Shown here piece by piece: positions 35,193 through 44,189 of a DNA stretch of 64,000 nt; position 1 is the stretch's first letter; every line of letters starts with the position of its first letter. The notes under the pieces were generated by a model. That model was not told the DNA's origin. It was given only the letters and a program-made list of their open reading frames with translations, and searched no databases. The position numbers and the translations under genes are program-made. Source of the DNA: CAWCQC01 sp963819905 (GTDB lineage: Bacteria > Actinomycetota > Thermoleophilia > Gaiellales > Gaiellaceae); the NCBI GenBank assembly GCA_963819905.1, contig CAWFXP010000010.1:62001-126000 (forward strand). The letters are read 5' to 3'.

Positions 35193-35690
35193 ATGGGCAC
35201 CCGGACGAACAGAATCGCAGTCGCTGCCGACAACGCCGACCGCGTCGACCTGGACGGGCTCGGAATCACGTGGAAGATCGAGGGCGACGAAGCGGACGGC
35301 CGCTTCTCTGTCGTGCATCACCCGCTCGCGCCGCGACGTCTTGCGGCACCGCTCCACCGGCACCACAACGAGGACGAGTACTCGTTCGTTATCGAGGGAA
35401 CATTGGGTGCGCTGCTCGGAGACGAGGTCGTCACGGCGGGCCCCGGGACGTGGGTGTTCAAGCCCCGCGATCAGTGGCACACCTTCTGGAACGCCGGCGA
35501 CACGCCGTGCGAGATCGTCGAGATCATCTCACCGGCGGGATTCGAGAACTGCTTCCGGGAGCTCGCGACGCTGGACCTCTCGGACTCGGGTGCTTTTCTC
35601 GACCTCTGCGCGCGGTACTCGCTCGACATGGATCCGGGCAGCGTTCCCGGGCTCTGCGAGCGCTTCGGGCTCACCCACCCGCTTGCGTAG
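35193..35690 (+). CDS. Cupin-domain protein
   Basis: 165 aa. The cupin motif 1 reads PLHRHHNEDEYSFVIEG, giving the His, His, Glu metal ligands, and motif 2 is around KPRDQWHTFWNAGD with the last His. The C-terminal 50 residues form an added segment ending GLCERFGLTHPLA. Typical of quercetinase-like or other small-molecule binding cupins; reaction unknown. ATG 35193 is preceded by GGAGGAGG. It is divergent from the TetR gene, which probably regulates it. Its last 20 bp overlap the 3' end of the convergent M48 peptidase gene. Confidence 0.88.
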   Translation: MGTRTNRIAVAADNADRVDLDGLGITWKIEGDEADGRFSVVHHPLAPRRLAAPLHRHHNEDEYSFVIEGTLGALLGDEVVTAGPGTWVFKPRDQWHTFWNAGDTPCEIVEIISPAGFENCFRELATLDLSDSGAFLDLCARYSLDMDPGSVPGLCERFGLTHPLA

Positions 35691-36822
35691 CTCCTTCGGC
35701 CCACGCCCGGGCGGCCGCCAGCCGCTCGGGCGGCGTCGGGTGGGAGAAGAGCGCGAGGTAAACGGCCCGCGGCGGGTCGAGGTCGGAGAGGTTCGAGCGG
35801 GCGAGCCCGAGGTGGGCAGCCTCGAACGCCTCGAGGTCGCCCGTGAGCTCGAGCGACACCCGGTCTGCGATTCGTTCCCAGCGCCGCGACAGGGCCGAGC
35901 CGAGCGGCAGCACGAGGAGCTCGAGCGCGGCTGCGACGAGCAGGACGAACGGCGCAATCCGAGGATCTCCTGCACCGGAGGCGCCGATCGCGCTCAGGAG
36001 CGCGGGCCAGGCGAAGAGCGCCCAGAGGACGAGAACGAGAACCGCTGCGCCGAGGGCGCCGAGCGCCGTCCCCTTCGCCACGTGACGCTCTCGCCGGTGC
36101 GCCAGCTCGTGCGCCGTCACGAGGCGGATCTCGGCCCGGGCGCTCCGCCGGAGGAGCGTGTCGTAGAGGACGACCCGCCTCGTGCGGCCGATCCCCGACA
36201 CGTAGGCGTTCGCCTTCGTGGTGCGCCGGCTCGCGTCGGCGACGAGCACCGTCTCCACGGGAACGCCGGCGCGCTCCGACAGCGATCGGAGCTCACGTGC
36301 CAGATCGGCATCCGCGAGCGGCGTGAACCGGTTGAACAGGGGCTCGAGTGCGATCGGCGCCACCAGGCCGAGAAGGACGACGAGCAGCGCTGCGGCCGGC
36401 GCAGCGATCGCGGGCCAGGCCTCCGGCAGCGCCCTCGCGAGCGCGACGAGCCCGAACAGCGCCGCCGAGGTGAGCACGACGGCCACGGCCAGCCCCTTGG
36501 CACGGTCGGCCAGCCAGTCGCCGGCCCGCTCGGTCGAGAGGCCGTAGCGCCGCTCGCGCAGGTAGCCCCGCCAGAAGGCGAGCGGAAGCCGGACGAGCAC
36601 GCCGGCGGTGACGACGAGCGCCGGGTAGGCGAGCGCCTGACCCCACCAGGGCAGGGAGTCGACGAGCCCGAAGAGCGCGTCACCCGCCGGTGAGAAGGCG
36701 AGTGCCGCGAGCACGCCGAGGGTGAGCGTGAGGTCGGCGGCGAGCGCGACGTACAGCGGCCGGCGGTAGCGTCGTGCCCGCTCCACGTCCGCCGGGCTGA
36801 AGTCGGCAGGCAGGTTTGCCAT
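35671..36822 (-). CDS. M48 family membrane metallopeptidase (Ste24/HtpX type)
   Basis: 383 aa. Several hydrophobic segments (YVALAADLTLTLGVLAALAF, LAYPALVVTAGVLVRLPLAF and others) and the zinc motif AHELAHRRERH, with the third ligand in RRWERIADRVSLEL. The order of N-terminal membrane region, HExxH and C-terminal Glu-xxx-Asp matches M48A CAAX-protease-like endopeptidases, which degrade membrane proteins or process C-termini. ATG 36822 lies 15 bp from the divergent propeller gene. Confidence 0.9.
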   Translation of the reverse strand: MANLPADFSPADVERARRYRRPLYVALAADLTLTLGVLAALAFSPAGDALFGLVDSLPWWGQALAYPALVVTAGVLVRLPLAFWRGYLRERRYGLSTERAGDWLADRAKGLAVAVVLTSAALFGLVALARALPEAWPAIAAPAAALLVVLLGLVAPIALEPLFNRFTPLADADLARELRSLSERAGVPVETVLVADASRRTTKANAYVSGIGRTRRVVLYDTLLRRSARAEIRLVTAHELAHRRERHVAKGTALGALGAAVLVLVLWALFAWPALLSAIGASGAGDPRIAPFVLLVAAALELLVLPLGSALSRRWERIADRVSLELTGDLEAFEAAHLGLARSNLSDLDPPRAVYLALFSHPTPPERLAAARAWAEGATQAGG

Positions 36823-36837
36823 CGTCCGCCGGGAAGT

Positions 36838-37905
36838 ATGCGACTGCCTGTGAGTCGGCAGAGCAAAGTCGCGCTGGCGGGGACTCTCGGTGCCCTCATC
36901 GGGCTTGCCGCGCTGGCGCTCGCCGTCTGGATCCTCTCGCGGGCGGACACCGGCTCCGACGGCGGGACGGCCGAGACCGACACCGGCGTCGTGGACACCG
37001 GCGAGGTCGAGACGACTCCGGCCCCGCCGCCGCCCGAGGAGCGGACGCGCACGATCGAGGTCGGCGGCTTTCCGAACGCCGTCGCCATCGGCCAGGGCAG
37101 CGTGTGGGTCGTGCGCGACGGGCGTCGGGTGCTGCGGATCGACCCGGGGTCGGGCGAAGTCGTCGCACGGCTCGGCGCCGGCGACGACCTCGGCAGCGAG
37201 CGCGCCTGCGGCATCGCCGTCGGAGAGGGCGCGATCTGGGTGACGACGATCTCCGGGCAGGTCGCGAGGCTCAATCCGGAGACGAACCGCCTCGCGCGTC
37301 TGATTGCCGTCGAGGACGCCGCCTGTGTCGCAGTCGGTGCCCGCGGCGTGTGGGTGACGAGCCCGAACCTGGGCGTCGTCACCCGCATCGATCCCGCGAC
37401 GAACGAGGTCGTCGCCGAGATCGACGTCGACGGCTTCCCCGAGGGCATCGTCACGCGCTTCGGCTCCGTGTGGGTCGCGAACTCGGCGCCCCCGGACGGC
37501 ACCGGCGGCAGCGTGCTTCGGATCAACCCGGGAACCGAGGCGGTGGGAAGGACGATCGAGATCCCGAGCGGCCCGCAGTACCTGGCGGCAGGAGCGGGGA
37601 GCATCTGGGCGAGCTCGAACGACGGGAAGCTCCTCCGGATCGACCCCGGGACGAACGAGCTCACAGGCGATCCGATCGCGATCGCCGAGAGCGGCCCCAC
37701 GAACGTGACGTTCGGCCGCGGGGCCGTGTGGGGGGTCGTCATCGAGGGCGGGCCGGACACGGTGATCCGATTCGACCCCGCGAGCGGCGAGGTCGTCGAT
37801 CCGCCGATCCCGGCCGGCGAGGGGCCCCGCGGTCTCGCCTTCGGGTTCCGGACCCTCTGGGTGACGAACTACGACGACGGCTCCGTGACCGCCTACCGGC
37901 CCTAG
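36838..37905 (+). CDS. Membrane-anchored beta-propeller protein (YncE/Vgb-like)
   Basis: 355 aa. An N-terminal membrane anchor (about 10-32, ALAGTLGALIGLAALALAVW) and a Thr/Pro-rich linker lead to six or seven blades. Blades repeat a pattern of GSVWV or GAIWVT followed by RIDP..G/TNEV, e.g. GQGSVWVVRDG, GEGAIWVTTISG, GARGVWVTSPN and GAGSIWASSND. Such repeats bind ligands or partners; no catalytic motif is visible. ATG 36838 starts just 15 bp from the M48 gene start, so their promoters overlap. Its TAG stop marks the first base of the inverted-repeat element that follows. Confidence 0.8.
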   Translation: MRLPVSRQSKVALAGTLGALIGLAALALAVWILSRADTGSDGGTAETDTGVVDTGEVETTPAPPPPEERTRTIEVGGFPNAVAIGQGSVWVVRDGRRVLRIDPGSGEVVARLGAGDDLGSERACGIAVGEGAIWVTTISGQVARLNPETNRLARLIAVEDAACVAVGARGVWVTSPNLGVVTRIDPATNEVVAEIDVDGFPEGIVTRFGSVWVANSAPPDGTGGSVLRINPGTEAVGRTIEIPSGPQYLAAGAGSIWASSNDGKLLRIDPGTNELTGDPIAIAESGPTNVTFGRGAVWGVVIEGGPDTVIRFDPASGEVVDPPIPAGEGPRGLAFGFRTLWVTNYDDGSVTAYRP

Positions 37906-38081
37906 ATGATTGATCGGAAATTGACCGGAAACCGTGGCGGCGCCGGATGACAGCCGAGACACATCGCCTGAATCCCCGCTCGTCCTCGCCGATAGCGCTG
38001 CTATCGGCTGCGGACGATCACGGCCTCATGCTCGGTCTCGGATGTCCCCGACACCACCACACTTTTCGATCAACCATCTAG
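37902..38081. repeat. 180-bp element bounded by inverted repeats, convergent intergenic region
   Basis: CTAGATG-A-TTGATCG at 37902-37916 and its reverse complement CGATCAACCATCTAG at 38067-38081 match in 19 of 22 positions when extended to 37902-37923. The centre is a strong hairpin: GCCGATAGC (37988-37996) and GCTATCGGC (38000-38008) with a 3-nt loop, flanked by CGTCC (37981-37985) pairing with GGACG (38012-38016). A further CCGAGAC (37954) and GTCTCGG (38035) match lies between. It begins at the stop of the propeller gene and ends 9 bp before the end of the 2-hydroxyacid dehydrogenase gene. It may be a bidirectional terminator, a MITE-like insertion or a structured RNA. Confidence 0.55.
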
Positions 38082-38089
38082 CGGCCGGC

Positions 38090-39082
38090 TCAGCGAAGGT
38101 GCTGCCAGCGAGGGAGGTCGAGCACCTCGGGGTTGACGACCGACGCGGGTCGGCGGCCCGAGAGGATCGCGGCGACGTTCTCGGCGGCCCGAGTCTCGAG
38201 CTCGAGGATCGACTCCTCCGAGTAGAAGGCGACATGCGGGGTGGCGATGAGCGTCTGCTCGGCGAGGAGAGCGTGGTCGGGCGGCAGGCGCTCGGGCTCG
38301 AACACGTCGAGGCCGGCACCGGCGATCCCGCCCTCGCGCAGCGCCACGACGAGCGCAGGCTGGTCGACGATCGCGCCCCTGGCGGCGTTGACGAGGAACG
38401 ACGAGCGCTTCATCGAGCGCAGGAAGGCATCGTCGACGAGGCCGCGCGTCTCGTCGGTCAGCGGCGCGTGGATGCTGACGTAGTCGGAGGACGCTGCGAG
38501 CTCCTCGAGCGAGACCCGTTCGACTTCGAGGGCGGCGAGCTCGGCGTCAGGTGCCGTCGGATCGGCTGCGACCACCCGCAGCCCGAGACCGCGCGCCTTC
38601 GCCGCGAGCGCCTGTCCGATCCGGCCGAAGCCGACGATCCCGAGCGTCTTGCCGGCAACCCGCCGGATCGGCAGCCCCGGGGCCGGCGTCCAGTCGCCGC
38701 TCCGCACCGCGACGTCGTAGCGGAGAATTCCGCGCTCGTGGGCGAGGATGAGCGCCAGCACGTGCTCCGCGACCTCGTCGACGCAGTAGGCGGGCACGTT
38801 CGTCACCGGGATCCCGAGCCGGGTCGCCTCGTCGACCGCGATGTTGTCGACGCCGATGCCGTAGCGGCCGATCACCTGGAGGCGTCGCCCGGCGCGGACG
38901 ACCGCCGGCGTGACCAGCGCAAAGCAGGTGAGGATCGCGTCGGCCTCCGGGACGAGCTCGACGAGCTCCGCCTCCTCCCCGGACTCGGCGGCGACGAGCT
39001 CTGCGCCGACCCGCTCGAGCACGGCCGCTTCCGGCTCCGTGGTCGGCCACGTGTGATCTGTGACGAGAACCCGGAGGCTCAC
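38090..39082 (-). CDS. D-isomer-specific 2-hydroxyacid dehydrogenase
   Basis: 330 aa. The nucleotide-binding motif GFGRIGQALAAKARGLG, the catalytic Arg in NAARGAIVD, Glu in LDVFEPE and His in ATPHVAFYS form the standard triad. Related to phosphoglycerate dehydrogenase-like C-terminal-binding-protein members without the ACT domain. It interconverts a 2-oxo acid and a D-2-hydroxy acid with NAD(P). ATG 39082 overlaps the ankyrin gene stop by 4 bp. Last gene of the long minus-strand operon; the inverted-repeat element follows. Confidence 0.93.
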   Translation of the reverse strand: MSLRVLVTDHTWPTTEPEAAVLERVGAELVAAESGEEAELVELVPEADAILTCFALVTPAVVRAGRRLQVIGRYGIGVDNIAVDEATRLGIPVTNVPAYCVDEVAEHVLALILAHERGILRYDVAVRSGDWTPAPGLPIRRVAGKTLGIVGFGRIGQALAAKARGLGLRVVAADPTAPDAELAALEVERVSLEELAASSDYVSIHAPLTDETRGLVDDAFLRSMKRSSFLVNAARGAIVDQPALVVALREGGIAGAGLDVFEPERLPPDHALLAEQTLIATPHVAFYSEESILELETRAAENVAAILSGRRPASVVNPEVLDLPRWQHLR

Positions 39083-39741
39083 CGTCGCGGCTTGAGCAGC
39101 CGAACGATCTCCTGGTTTCCGTTCTCGACCGCGAAGTCGAGCGGCCGGGAGCGGTCGTCTGCGAGGGGGTCGCGCTTGGCACCCCGCTTCAGCAACGCCT
39201 TGCAGAGCCTGAGATCGCCGTTCGCGGCCGCCTGGTGAAGCGGCGTCCAGCCCCCCGGCTGGGCGGCGTTCGGGTCGGCGCCCCGGTCGAGCAGCAGGAT
39301 CGCCACCTCGGTCTTGCGACCGGCGGCGGCGCTGTGCAGAGGCGTGACGTCGCGAAGCTGCGCGTTCGTCGTCCGGGCGTCGACGTCCGCTCCCCGGTCG
39401 AGCAGGAGCGTCGCCGTCTCGAGCCCGCCGAAGTACGCCGCCAGGTGGAGCGGCGTGAAGCCGTCCTCGGAGTAGGCCGTGACGCGCTTCGTGCTGCGCC
39501 CGATCGCCCTCGCGAGCGCGGTTGCATCGCCGAGCGCCGCTGCGTCGAACACGTCGAGTGCCGGATCGGTCGCGAGGATCGCCTCGACCACCTCCTCGTT
39601 GCCGGAGTAGAGCGCCCGGCGAAGCGGCGTCAGGCCGTTCTCGTCCCGCGCGCCGATCGACTGAGGCTCGCGGCCCAGCTTCCGTCTGACCCGTGCCGGG
39701 TCACCCGATGCGATGGCGTCGAAGATGGTCGTGCGTGCGAT
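39079..39741 (-). CDS. Ankyrin-repeat protein, probable AUC start codon
   Basis: About 220 aa of ankyrin repeats (DGFTPLHLAAYFGGLETATLLLD and similar blocks at roughly 33-residue spacing). The first conventional start in frame, GTG 39591, would cut into a repeat. In frame upstream the sequence continues as natural ankyrin text, ARTTIFDAIASGDPARVR and ENGLTPLRRALYSG, up to an ATC at 39741 which has AGGAG (39752-39748) 6 nt upstream, exactly where an ATG would be expected. So translation seems to begin at AUC, or the base is a substitution or sequencing error for ATG. Ankyrin repeats bind other proteins. The 3' end overlaps the 2-hydroxyacid dehydrogenase gene (ATGA). Confidence 0.7.
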   Translation of the reverse strand: MARTTIFDAIASGDPARVRRKLGREPQSIGARDENGLTPLRRALYSGNEEVVEAILATDPALDVFDAAALGDATALARAIGRSTKRVTAYSEDGFTPLHLAAYFGGLETATLLLDRGADVDARTTNAQLRDVTPLHSAAAGRKTEVAILLLDRGADPNAAQPGGWTPLHQAAANGDLRLCKALLKRGAKRDPLADDRSRPLDFAVENGNQEIVRLLKPRR

Positions 39742-39844
39742 GGTCTGCTCCTCTCGGGCCGTGGTCTGCGAGCGGGACGATAGCGACGGCAGGAAGGCGC
39801 GTGCTCTGTCGACCGCGCCTGCGCGCCACCCCGGGATCGCCCGG

Positions 39845-40255
39845 TCAGGAACGGCGGACGGCCCGATGCGGGTCCCGCATCTCGGGCGAGACGCCGCCGA
39901 CCTCGAGCACGACCCCGGGCTCGTGCGCGTACTCGACGGGCGCGGCGGCCGCGGCGAAGATGCCGACGACGTTCAGCACGTCCGCCCCGACGTTCTCGAA
40001 CCCGTGCCAGACGTGGGGCGCGATGCGCACCGACTCGCCGGCCGCGACGCGGTGCCGCGTCTCGCCGAGGACGAGCTCCGCGTCGCCCTCCCGGACGAGG
40101 AGCACCTCCTCCACCTCGTGGTGGGTGTGGAGCGGGGCGCCGTGGCCGGGATCGCACCACTGCTCGATGACGCACAGGTGGGTCGCGCCGGTCGACGCCC
40201 CGCAGTGGAGCCGCGTCACGACCCCCGCCCGCCACTCGACGAGGTCGCCGCTCAT
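39845..40255 (-). CDS. Cupin-domain protein
   Basis: 136 aa. Motif 1 is around PLHTHHEVEEVLLVREGDAE and motif 2 is IAPHVWHGFENVG, with the metal-binding His and Glu residues in place. ATG 40255 overlaps the zinc-ribbon protein stop by 4 bp (ATGA). In the operon it follows the hydantoinase genes, so a role in the metabolism of the same substrate is possible, but no reaction can be named. Confidence 0.86.
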   Translation of the reverse strand: MSGDLVEWRAGVVTRLHCGASTGATHLCVIEQWCDPGHGAPLHTHHEVEEVLLVREGDAELVLGETRHRVAAGESVRIAPHVWHGFENVGADVLNVVGIFAAAAAPVEYAHEPGVVLEVGGVSPEMRDPHRAVRRS

Positions 40256-40437
40256 CCTCGCTTCGGGACGACGTACGTCCGGTAGAGCTCCTCGCACGCA
40301 GGCCCGCAGAAGCGGTGCTCCTCGCCGGACACTTCGGCGAGCCAGAGCCGGCGCGCGACGACCTGGCCGCAGCAGTCGCACGGTGTGACATTGACCTCCC
40401 AGACCTGCGTGACGATCGGCTCCCAGCGCCCCGTCAT
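40252..40437 (-). CDS. Small zinc-ribbon-like protein
   Basis: 61 aa, unknown function. Two cysteine pairs, CDCCGQV and FCGPAC, spaced about 20 residues apart, suggest one zinc site (TRASH/treble-clef-like). ATG 40437 overlaps the hydantoinase B stop by 4 bp and the cupin start overlaps its own stop, so it is tightly coupled to both. Its place after HyuB suggests an accessory or regulatory subunit of the hydantoinase-type enzyme. Confidence 0.72.
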   Translation of the reverse strand: MTGRWEPIVTQVWEVNVTPCDCCGQVVARRLWLAEVSGEEHRFCGPACEELYRTYVVPKRG

Positions 40438-42143
40438 GCCCGCTCGCCCCAGCCGTAGAGCTCGCGGGCACGGGCCTCCGACACGAAGCCCTGCCGTACG
40501 TCGTGCTCGACGAGCGCCCGGTCGCGCAACGTCGCGTCGCCGTAGCCCCCGCCGCCCGGCGAGTCGATCAGCACCTCGTCGCCCGGCTCGAGCGTAACGT
40601 TCGTGAACTTCGACGGCGAGGCCGTCCCGAACACCTCGGAGAACGTCCTGAACTCGGTGTCGCCCCGACGCCTGACGAGGATCGCACCGGGCCCGCCGAG
40701 CCCGCCGCCCTCGAGGCCCCACGCCCCGAACCCTGGCTTCGTCCGGTCGAGCACGGCGTTGGCGGTGATCTCGGCGCCCTCGGTCACCCGCACGATCCGC
40801 CGCGTGCCGAGCCCGCCGCGCCGAGTGCCCGCGCCGCCGGAGTCCGCGATCAGCGAGTACTCGACCGTCCGCAGCGGATACCGCGTCTCGAAGATCTCTA
40901 CCGGCGTGTTCCGGCAGTTGCCGTTCTTGACGATGATCGCGTTGTTCCCGTCGCCGTAGGAGGTCGCGCCCCAGCCGCCGCCCTCGAGGTGGTAGTTCGC
41001 GTAGTACTCGCCCGTCTTCGGGTGGAGGCCTCCGAAGAGGAAGTTGCAGGCCGTGCCCCCCTCGGCCGCCGCGACCCGCTCGGGCAGCGCGGGCGCGAGC
41101 GCTGCGATCACCATGTCGGCGAGCTTCGGGTGCGACTCCGTGTTGCCCGCGACGCACGGCCGCGGATAGACGACGTTCACGGCGCTGCCCGGCGGCGCGA
41201 TGATCCTGATCGGCCGGTAGGCGCCCGCGTTCTTCGGGATGTTCGCGTTCGTCAGGTGGAAGATCGCGTTGTAGACCGCCCCGGCGATGACCCCGTAGGT
41301 GGCGTTGATCGGCCCGCGCGTCTGCGGGTCGGTGCCCGTCCAGTCGACGACGAGCTCGTCGCCGCTGACGGTCACCTCCACGTGGTAGGTGACGGGATCG
41401 TCGGTGATCCCGTCGTCCTCCTGCTGGCCGGTGAAGGAGTACGAGCCGTCCGGGATCGCGGCGATCTCACTGCGCATCCAGCGCTCCGAGTAGTCGATCA
41501 GCTCCCGCGACGCCTCCTCGACGAGCTCGCGCCCGTAGCGGTCGAGCAGCGCGATCGTGCTTCGCTCCGCGACGCGCAGCGAGCCGATCTGCGCGTTGAT
41601 GTCTCCCCAGGTGTTCCGCGGCGTGCGGTGGTTCGTCATGATCAGCCGCCAGAGCTCCATGTCGTGCTGGTCCCGCTTCACGATCTTGACCGGCGGGATG
41701 CGAAGCCCCTCCTGGAAGATCTCGGTCGCGTCGGCGGCGAAGCCGCCCACCGCCTTGCCGCCGATCTCCGCGAGGTGGCCGATGTTGGCGAGGAAGCCGA
41801 ACAGCTCGTCCTCGTAGAAGACCGGGCGCAGCAGCAGGTGCTCGGGCATGTGGGTGCCGCCCCGGTAGGGATCGTTGTGGAGGACGACGTCCCCGGGCTC
41901 GAAGGCCTCGACCCCGAGCTCCTCGACCGTCCAGCGCCCGGCGAAGATGGCGGCCGCGATCTGAGCGGGGCAGAACTCACCCTGGCCGATGACGTTCGCC
42001 TCGCGGTCGAACATGACGCACGAGAAGTCGAGGCCCTCGTTGAAGATCGGCGAGAAGGCGGTGCGCATCATCGTGACGCCCATCTCGCGGCAGATGTTCA
42101 CGAACGAGTTGTTGACGAGCGTGAGCGTCACGGGATCGATCAC
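40434..42143 (-). CDS. hyuB: Hydantoinase B/oxoprolinase-type subunit
   Basis: 569 aa HyuB-family protein. IDPVTLTLVNNSFVNICREMG and FSPIFNEGLDFSCVMFD begin the domain, with NDPYRGGTHMPEHLLL and GGGWGATSYGDGNN later. HyuA/HyuB pairs are ATP-dependent amide or lactam hydrolases (5-oxoprolinase, N-methylhydantoinase, acetophenone/acetone carboxylases). GTG 42143 overlaps the hyuA stop (GTGA), so the two subunits are translationally coupled. The exact substrate is open. Confidence 0.9.
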   Translation of the reverse strand: MIDPVTLTLVNNSFVNICREMGVTMMRTAFSPIFNEGLDFSCVMFDREANVIGQGEFCPAQIAAAIFAGRWTVEELGVEAFEPGDVVLHNDPYRGGTHMPEHLLLRPVFYEDELFGFLANIGHLAEIGGKAVGGFAADATEIFQEGLRIPPVKIVKRDQHDMELWRLIMTNHRTPRNTWGDINAQIGSLRVAERSTIALLDRYGRELVEEASRELIDYSERWMRSEIAAIPDGSYSFTGQQEDDGITDDPVTYHVEVTVSGDELVVDWTGTDPQTRGPINATYGVIAGAVYNAIFHLTNANIPKNAGAYRPIRIIAPPGSAVNVVYPRPCVAGNTESHPKLADMVIAALAPALPERVAAAEGGTACNFLFGGLHPKTGEYYANYHLEGGGWGATSYGDGNNAIIVKNGNCRNTPVEIFETRYPLRTVEYSLIADSGGAGTRRGGLGTRRIVRVTEGAEITANAVLDRTKPGFGAWGLEGGGLGGPGAILVRRRGDTEFRTFSEVFGTASPSKFTNVTLEPGDEVLIDSPGGGGYGDATLRDRALVEHDVRQGFVSEARARELYGWGERA

Positions 42144-44185
42144 GGCGCCTCCTCCTGACGGACGAGCTCGAGGATGCCGCCTTCCTGGACGGCCAGCGAC
42201 CAGTGCGGCGGCACGACGACCGTCGAGTCCATCGACTCGACGACGAGCGGGCCGCCCCGCCGCTCGCCCGGGCGGAGCTCCTCGCGCCGGACGATCGCGG
42301 TCGTCCTGAACCCGCCGTCCGGGAAGTAGACGTCCCGTTCGGCGTCCGCGCCGCCGCCCTCCCCGCCGATCTCCTCGGCCGGCGGGAGGCTCGCCGCCGG
42401 AGCGACCGCCACGAGTGTGAGGCGCACGAGCTCGATCGGGATCCCCTCCAGCCGATAGCCGTAGAACCCCTCGTAGAGCCGGTTGTAGTCGGCGTAGATC
42501 CCGGCGAGCGACTCCTCGGTCACCGGGCCGGCAGGCACGGGAACCTCTTGCTCGTAGTTCTGACCCTGGTAGCGCATCGCGATCGAGCGGCGGATCTCCG
42601 GCTCCGCGCCGCCGGCCCCCTGAGCGGCGAAATCGTCGCGGGCCTTGACCTCGAGCTCGTCGAAGAGCCGGCCGATCTCGGCGGCGCTCGTGCGGTTGTC
42701 GGTCAGGAAGACGCTCGTGACGGCGTCGACTCGCACCTGGGCCGCCAGCGCGCCGAACGCCGAGCAGAGCCCCGGGTTCGGGGGCACGAACACGCGGCTG
42801 ATTTCGATCGCGTCTGCGATCTCGGCTCCATGGGTCGCGCCGGCGCCGCCGAAGGCGACGAGGACGTAGTCCCGCGGGTCGATCCCCTGCTCCACCGTCA
42901 GGATCCGGATCGCGTTGGCCATGTTCTCGTTCGTGATACGCACCATCGCGGAGGCCGCCGCGACCGCGTCGAGGCCGAGCTCCCCGCCGAGCGCCTCGAG
43001 CGAGGCACGGGCCCGATCGGCGTCCACCTGCAGCCGCCCGCCGAGGAAGTACTCGGGGTCGAGGCGCCCGAGCACGAGGTCGGCGTCGGTCACGGTCGCG
43101 TCTGTGCCACCTCGTCCGTAGCACGCGGGCCCCGGGTCGGCGCCCGCGCTCTGCGGGCCGACCTGGAGGAAGCCGCCGGGATCGATCCAGCCGATCGAGC
43201 CGCCCCCCGCGCCGATCGTCCGCGTCGACACGCTCTGGACGCTGACCGGGAAGCCGAACTCGATCTCGAAGTCGGACGAGTAGAGCGGCTCGCCTGCTTG
43301 GATCAGGCAGACGTCACAGCTCGTGCCGCCCATGTCGAGACAGATCCCCTGCTCGGCCCCGCCGGTCCGGGCGAAATGGGCCCCGCCGATGGCCCCGCCG
43401 GCGATCCCGGAGAGGAGGATGTGCGAGGGACGTCCCTGTGCCTCGTCCGCGAGCGCGTGTCCTCCGTTCGACTTGAGCAGCGACCAGGACGCGCCGACTC
43501 CCTCGCCGCCGAGGGAGTCCGAAAGCCCGCCGACGTAGGCCTGGAGCGCAGGCTTCAGGTACGCGTCGACGATCGCGGTGTTGCCGCGCTCGTACTCCCG
43601 CCAGATCGGCGCGACCTCGTGCGACAGCGACACGGGCACGCCCGGGAGCGCCTCCTCCACCACGGCCGCCGCCTGCAGCTCGTGCTCGGGGTTGAGGTAC
43701 GAGAAGAGCGTGCAGACGGCGACAGCGGCCGGCTCGCCGTCGAGATCGACTGCTTCGAGCGACGTGCGCAGGGCGTCCGCGTCGAGGGCGACCTCCACGC
43801 CTCCCTCCTCGTCGAGGCGCTCGACGACGCCGACGCAGTCGGGCCGGTCGACGAGCGGGACGGGCTTGCGCCAGGTGAAGTCGTAGTGGTACTTCCGGTT
43901 GATCCGCTGGATGAAGGGGATGTCCTCGAAGCCCTGCGTCGTCAGGTAGACGACGCGCGCGCCGGTGCGGGTGAGCACGGCGTTGATGCCGATCGTCGTT
44001 CCGACCACGACCGACGAGACGTCCGACGCCGTGAGCCCGGCGGCCGTGAGCGCGGCGGCGACGGCCGCGACCGGGTCCGCCGGATTCGAGGGCACCTTCG
44101 CCGTGTGCCAGCGTCCGGTCGCCTCGTCGACGGCAACCAGGTCGGTGAAGGTGCCGCCGGTGTCGATGCCGACGCGGATCGCCAA
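42140..44185 (-). CDS. hyuA: Hydantoinase A/oxoprolinase-type ATPase subunit
   Basis: 681 aa ASKHA-fold ATPase. Phosphate loops are GIDTGGTFTDLVAVD near residue 6 and DMGGTSCDVCLI in the middle, with GTTIGINAVLTRTGARVVYLT between. In this family ATP phosphorylates the substrate carbonyl. TTG 44185 is the only start before the first phosphate loop; no Shine-Dalgarno sequence is visible. The gap to the cupin gene is 4 bp and it overlaps hyuB by 4 bp. It could serve hydantoin, oxoproline, pyrrolidone or a related cyclic ureide; the neighbouring split carboxylase points to an unusual use. Confidence 0.92.
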   Translation of the reverse strand: MAIRVGIDTGGTFTDLVAVDEATGRWHTAKVPSNPADPVAAVAAALTAAGLTASDVSSVVVGTTIGINAVLTRTGARVVYLTTQGFEDIPFIQRINRKYHYDFTWRKPVPLVDRPDCVGVVERLDEEGGVEVALDADALRTSLEAVDLDGEPAAVAVCTLFSYLNPEHELQAAAVVEEALPGVPVSLSHEVAPIWREYERGNTAIVDAYLKPALQAYVGGLSDSLGGEGVGASWSLLKSNGGHALADEAQGRPSHILLSGIAGGAIGGAHFARTGGAEQGICLDMGGTSCDVCLIQAGEPLYSSDFEIEFGFPVSVQSVSTRTIGAGGGSIGWIDPGGFLQVGPQSAGADPGPACYGRGGTDATVTDADLVLGRLDPEYFLGGRLQVDADRARASLEALGGELGLDAVAAASAMVRITNENMANAIRILTVEQGIDPRDYVLVAFGGAGATHGAEIADAIEISRVFVPPNPGLCSAFGALAAQVRVDAVTSVFLTDNRTSAAEIGRLFDELEVKARDDFAAQGAGGAEPEIRRSIAMRYQGQNYEQEVPVPAGPVTEESLAGIYADYNRLYEGFYGYRLEGIPIELVRLTLVAVAPAASLPPAEEIGGEGGGADAERDVYFPDGGFRTTAIVRREELRPGERRGGPLVVESMDSTVVVPPHWSLAVQEGGILELVRQEEAP

Positions 44186-44189
44186 GGAG

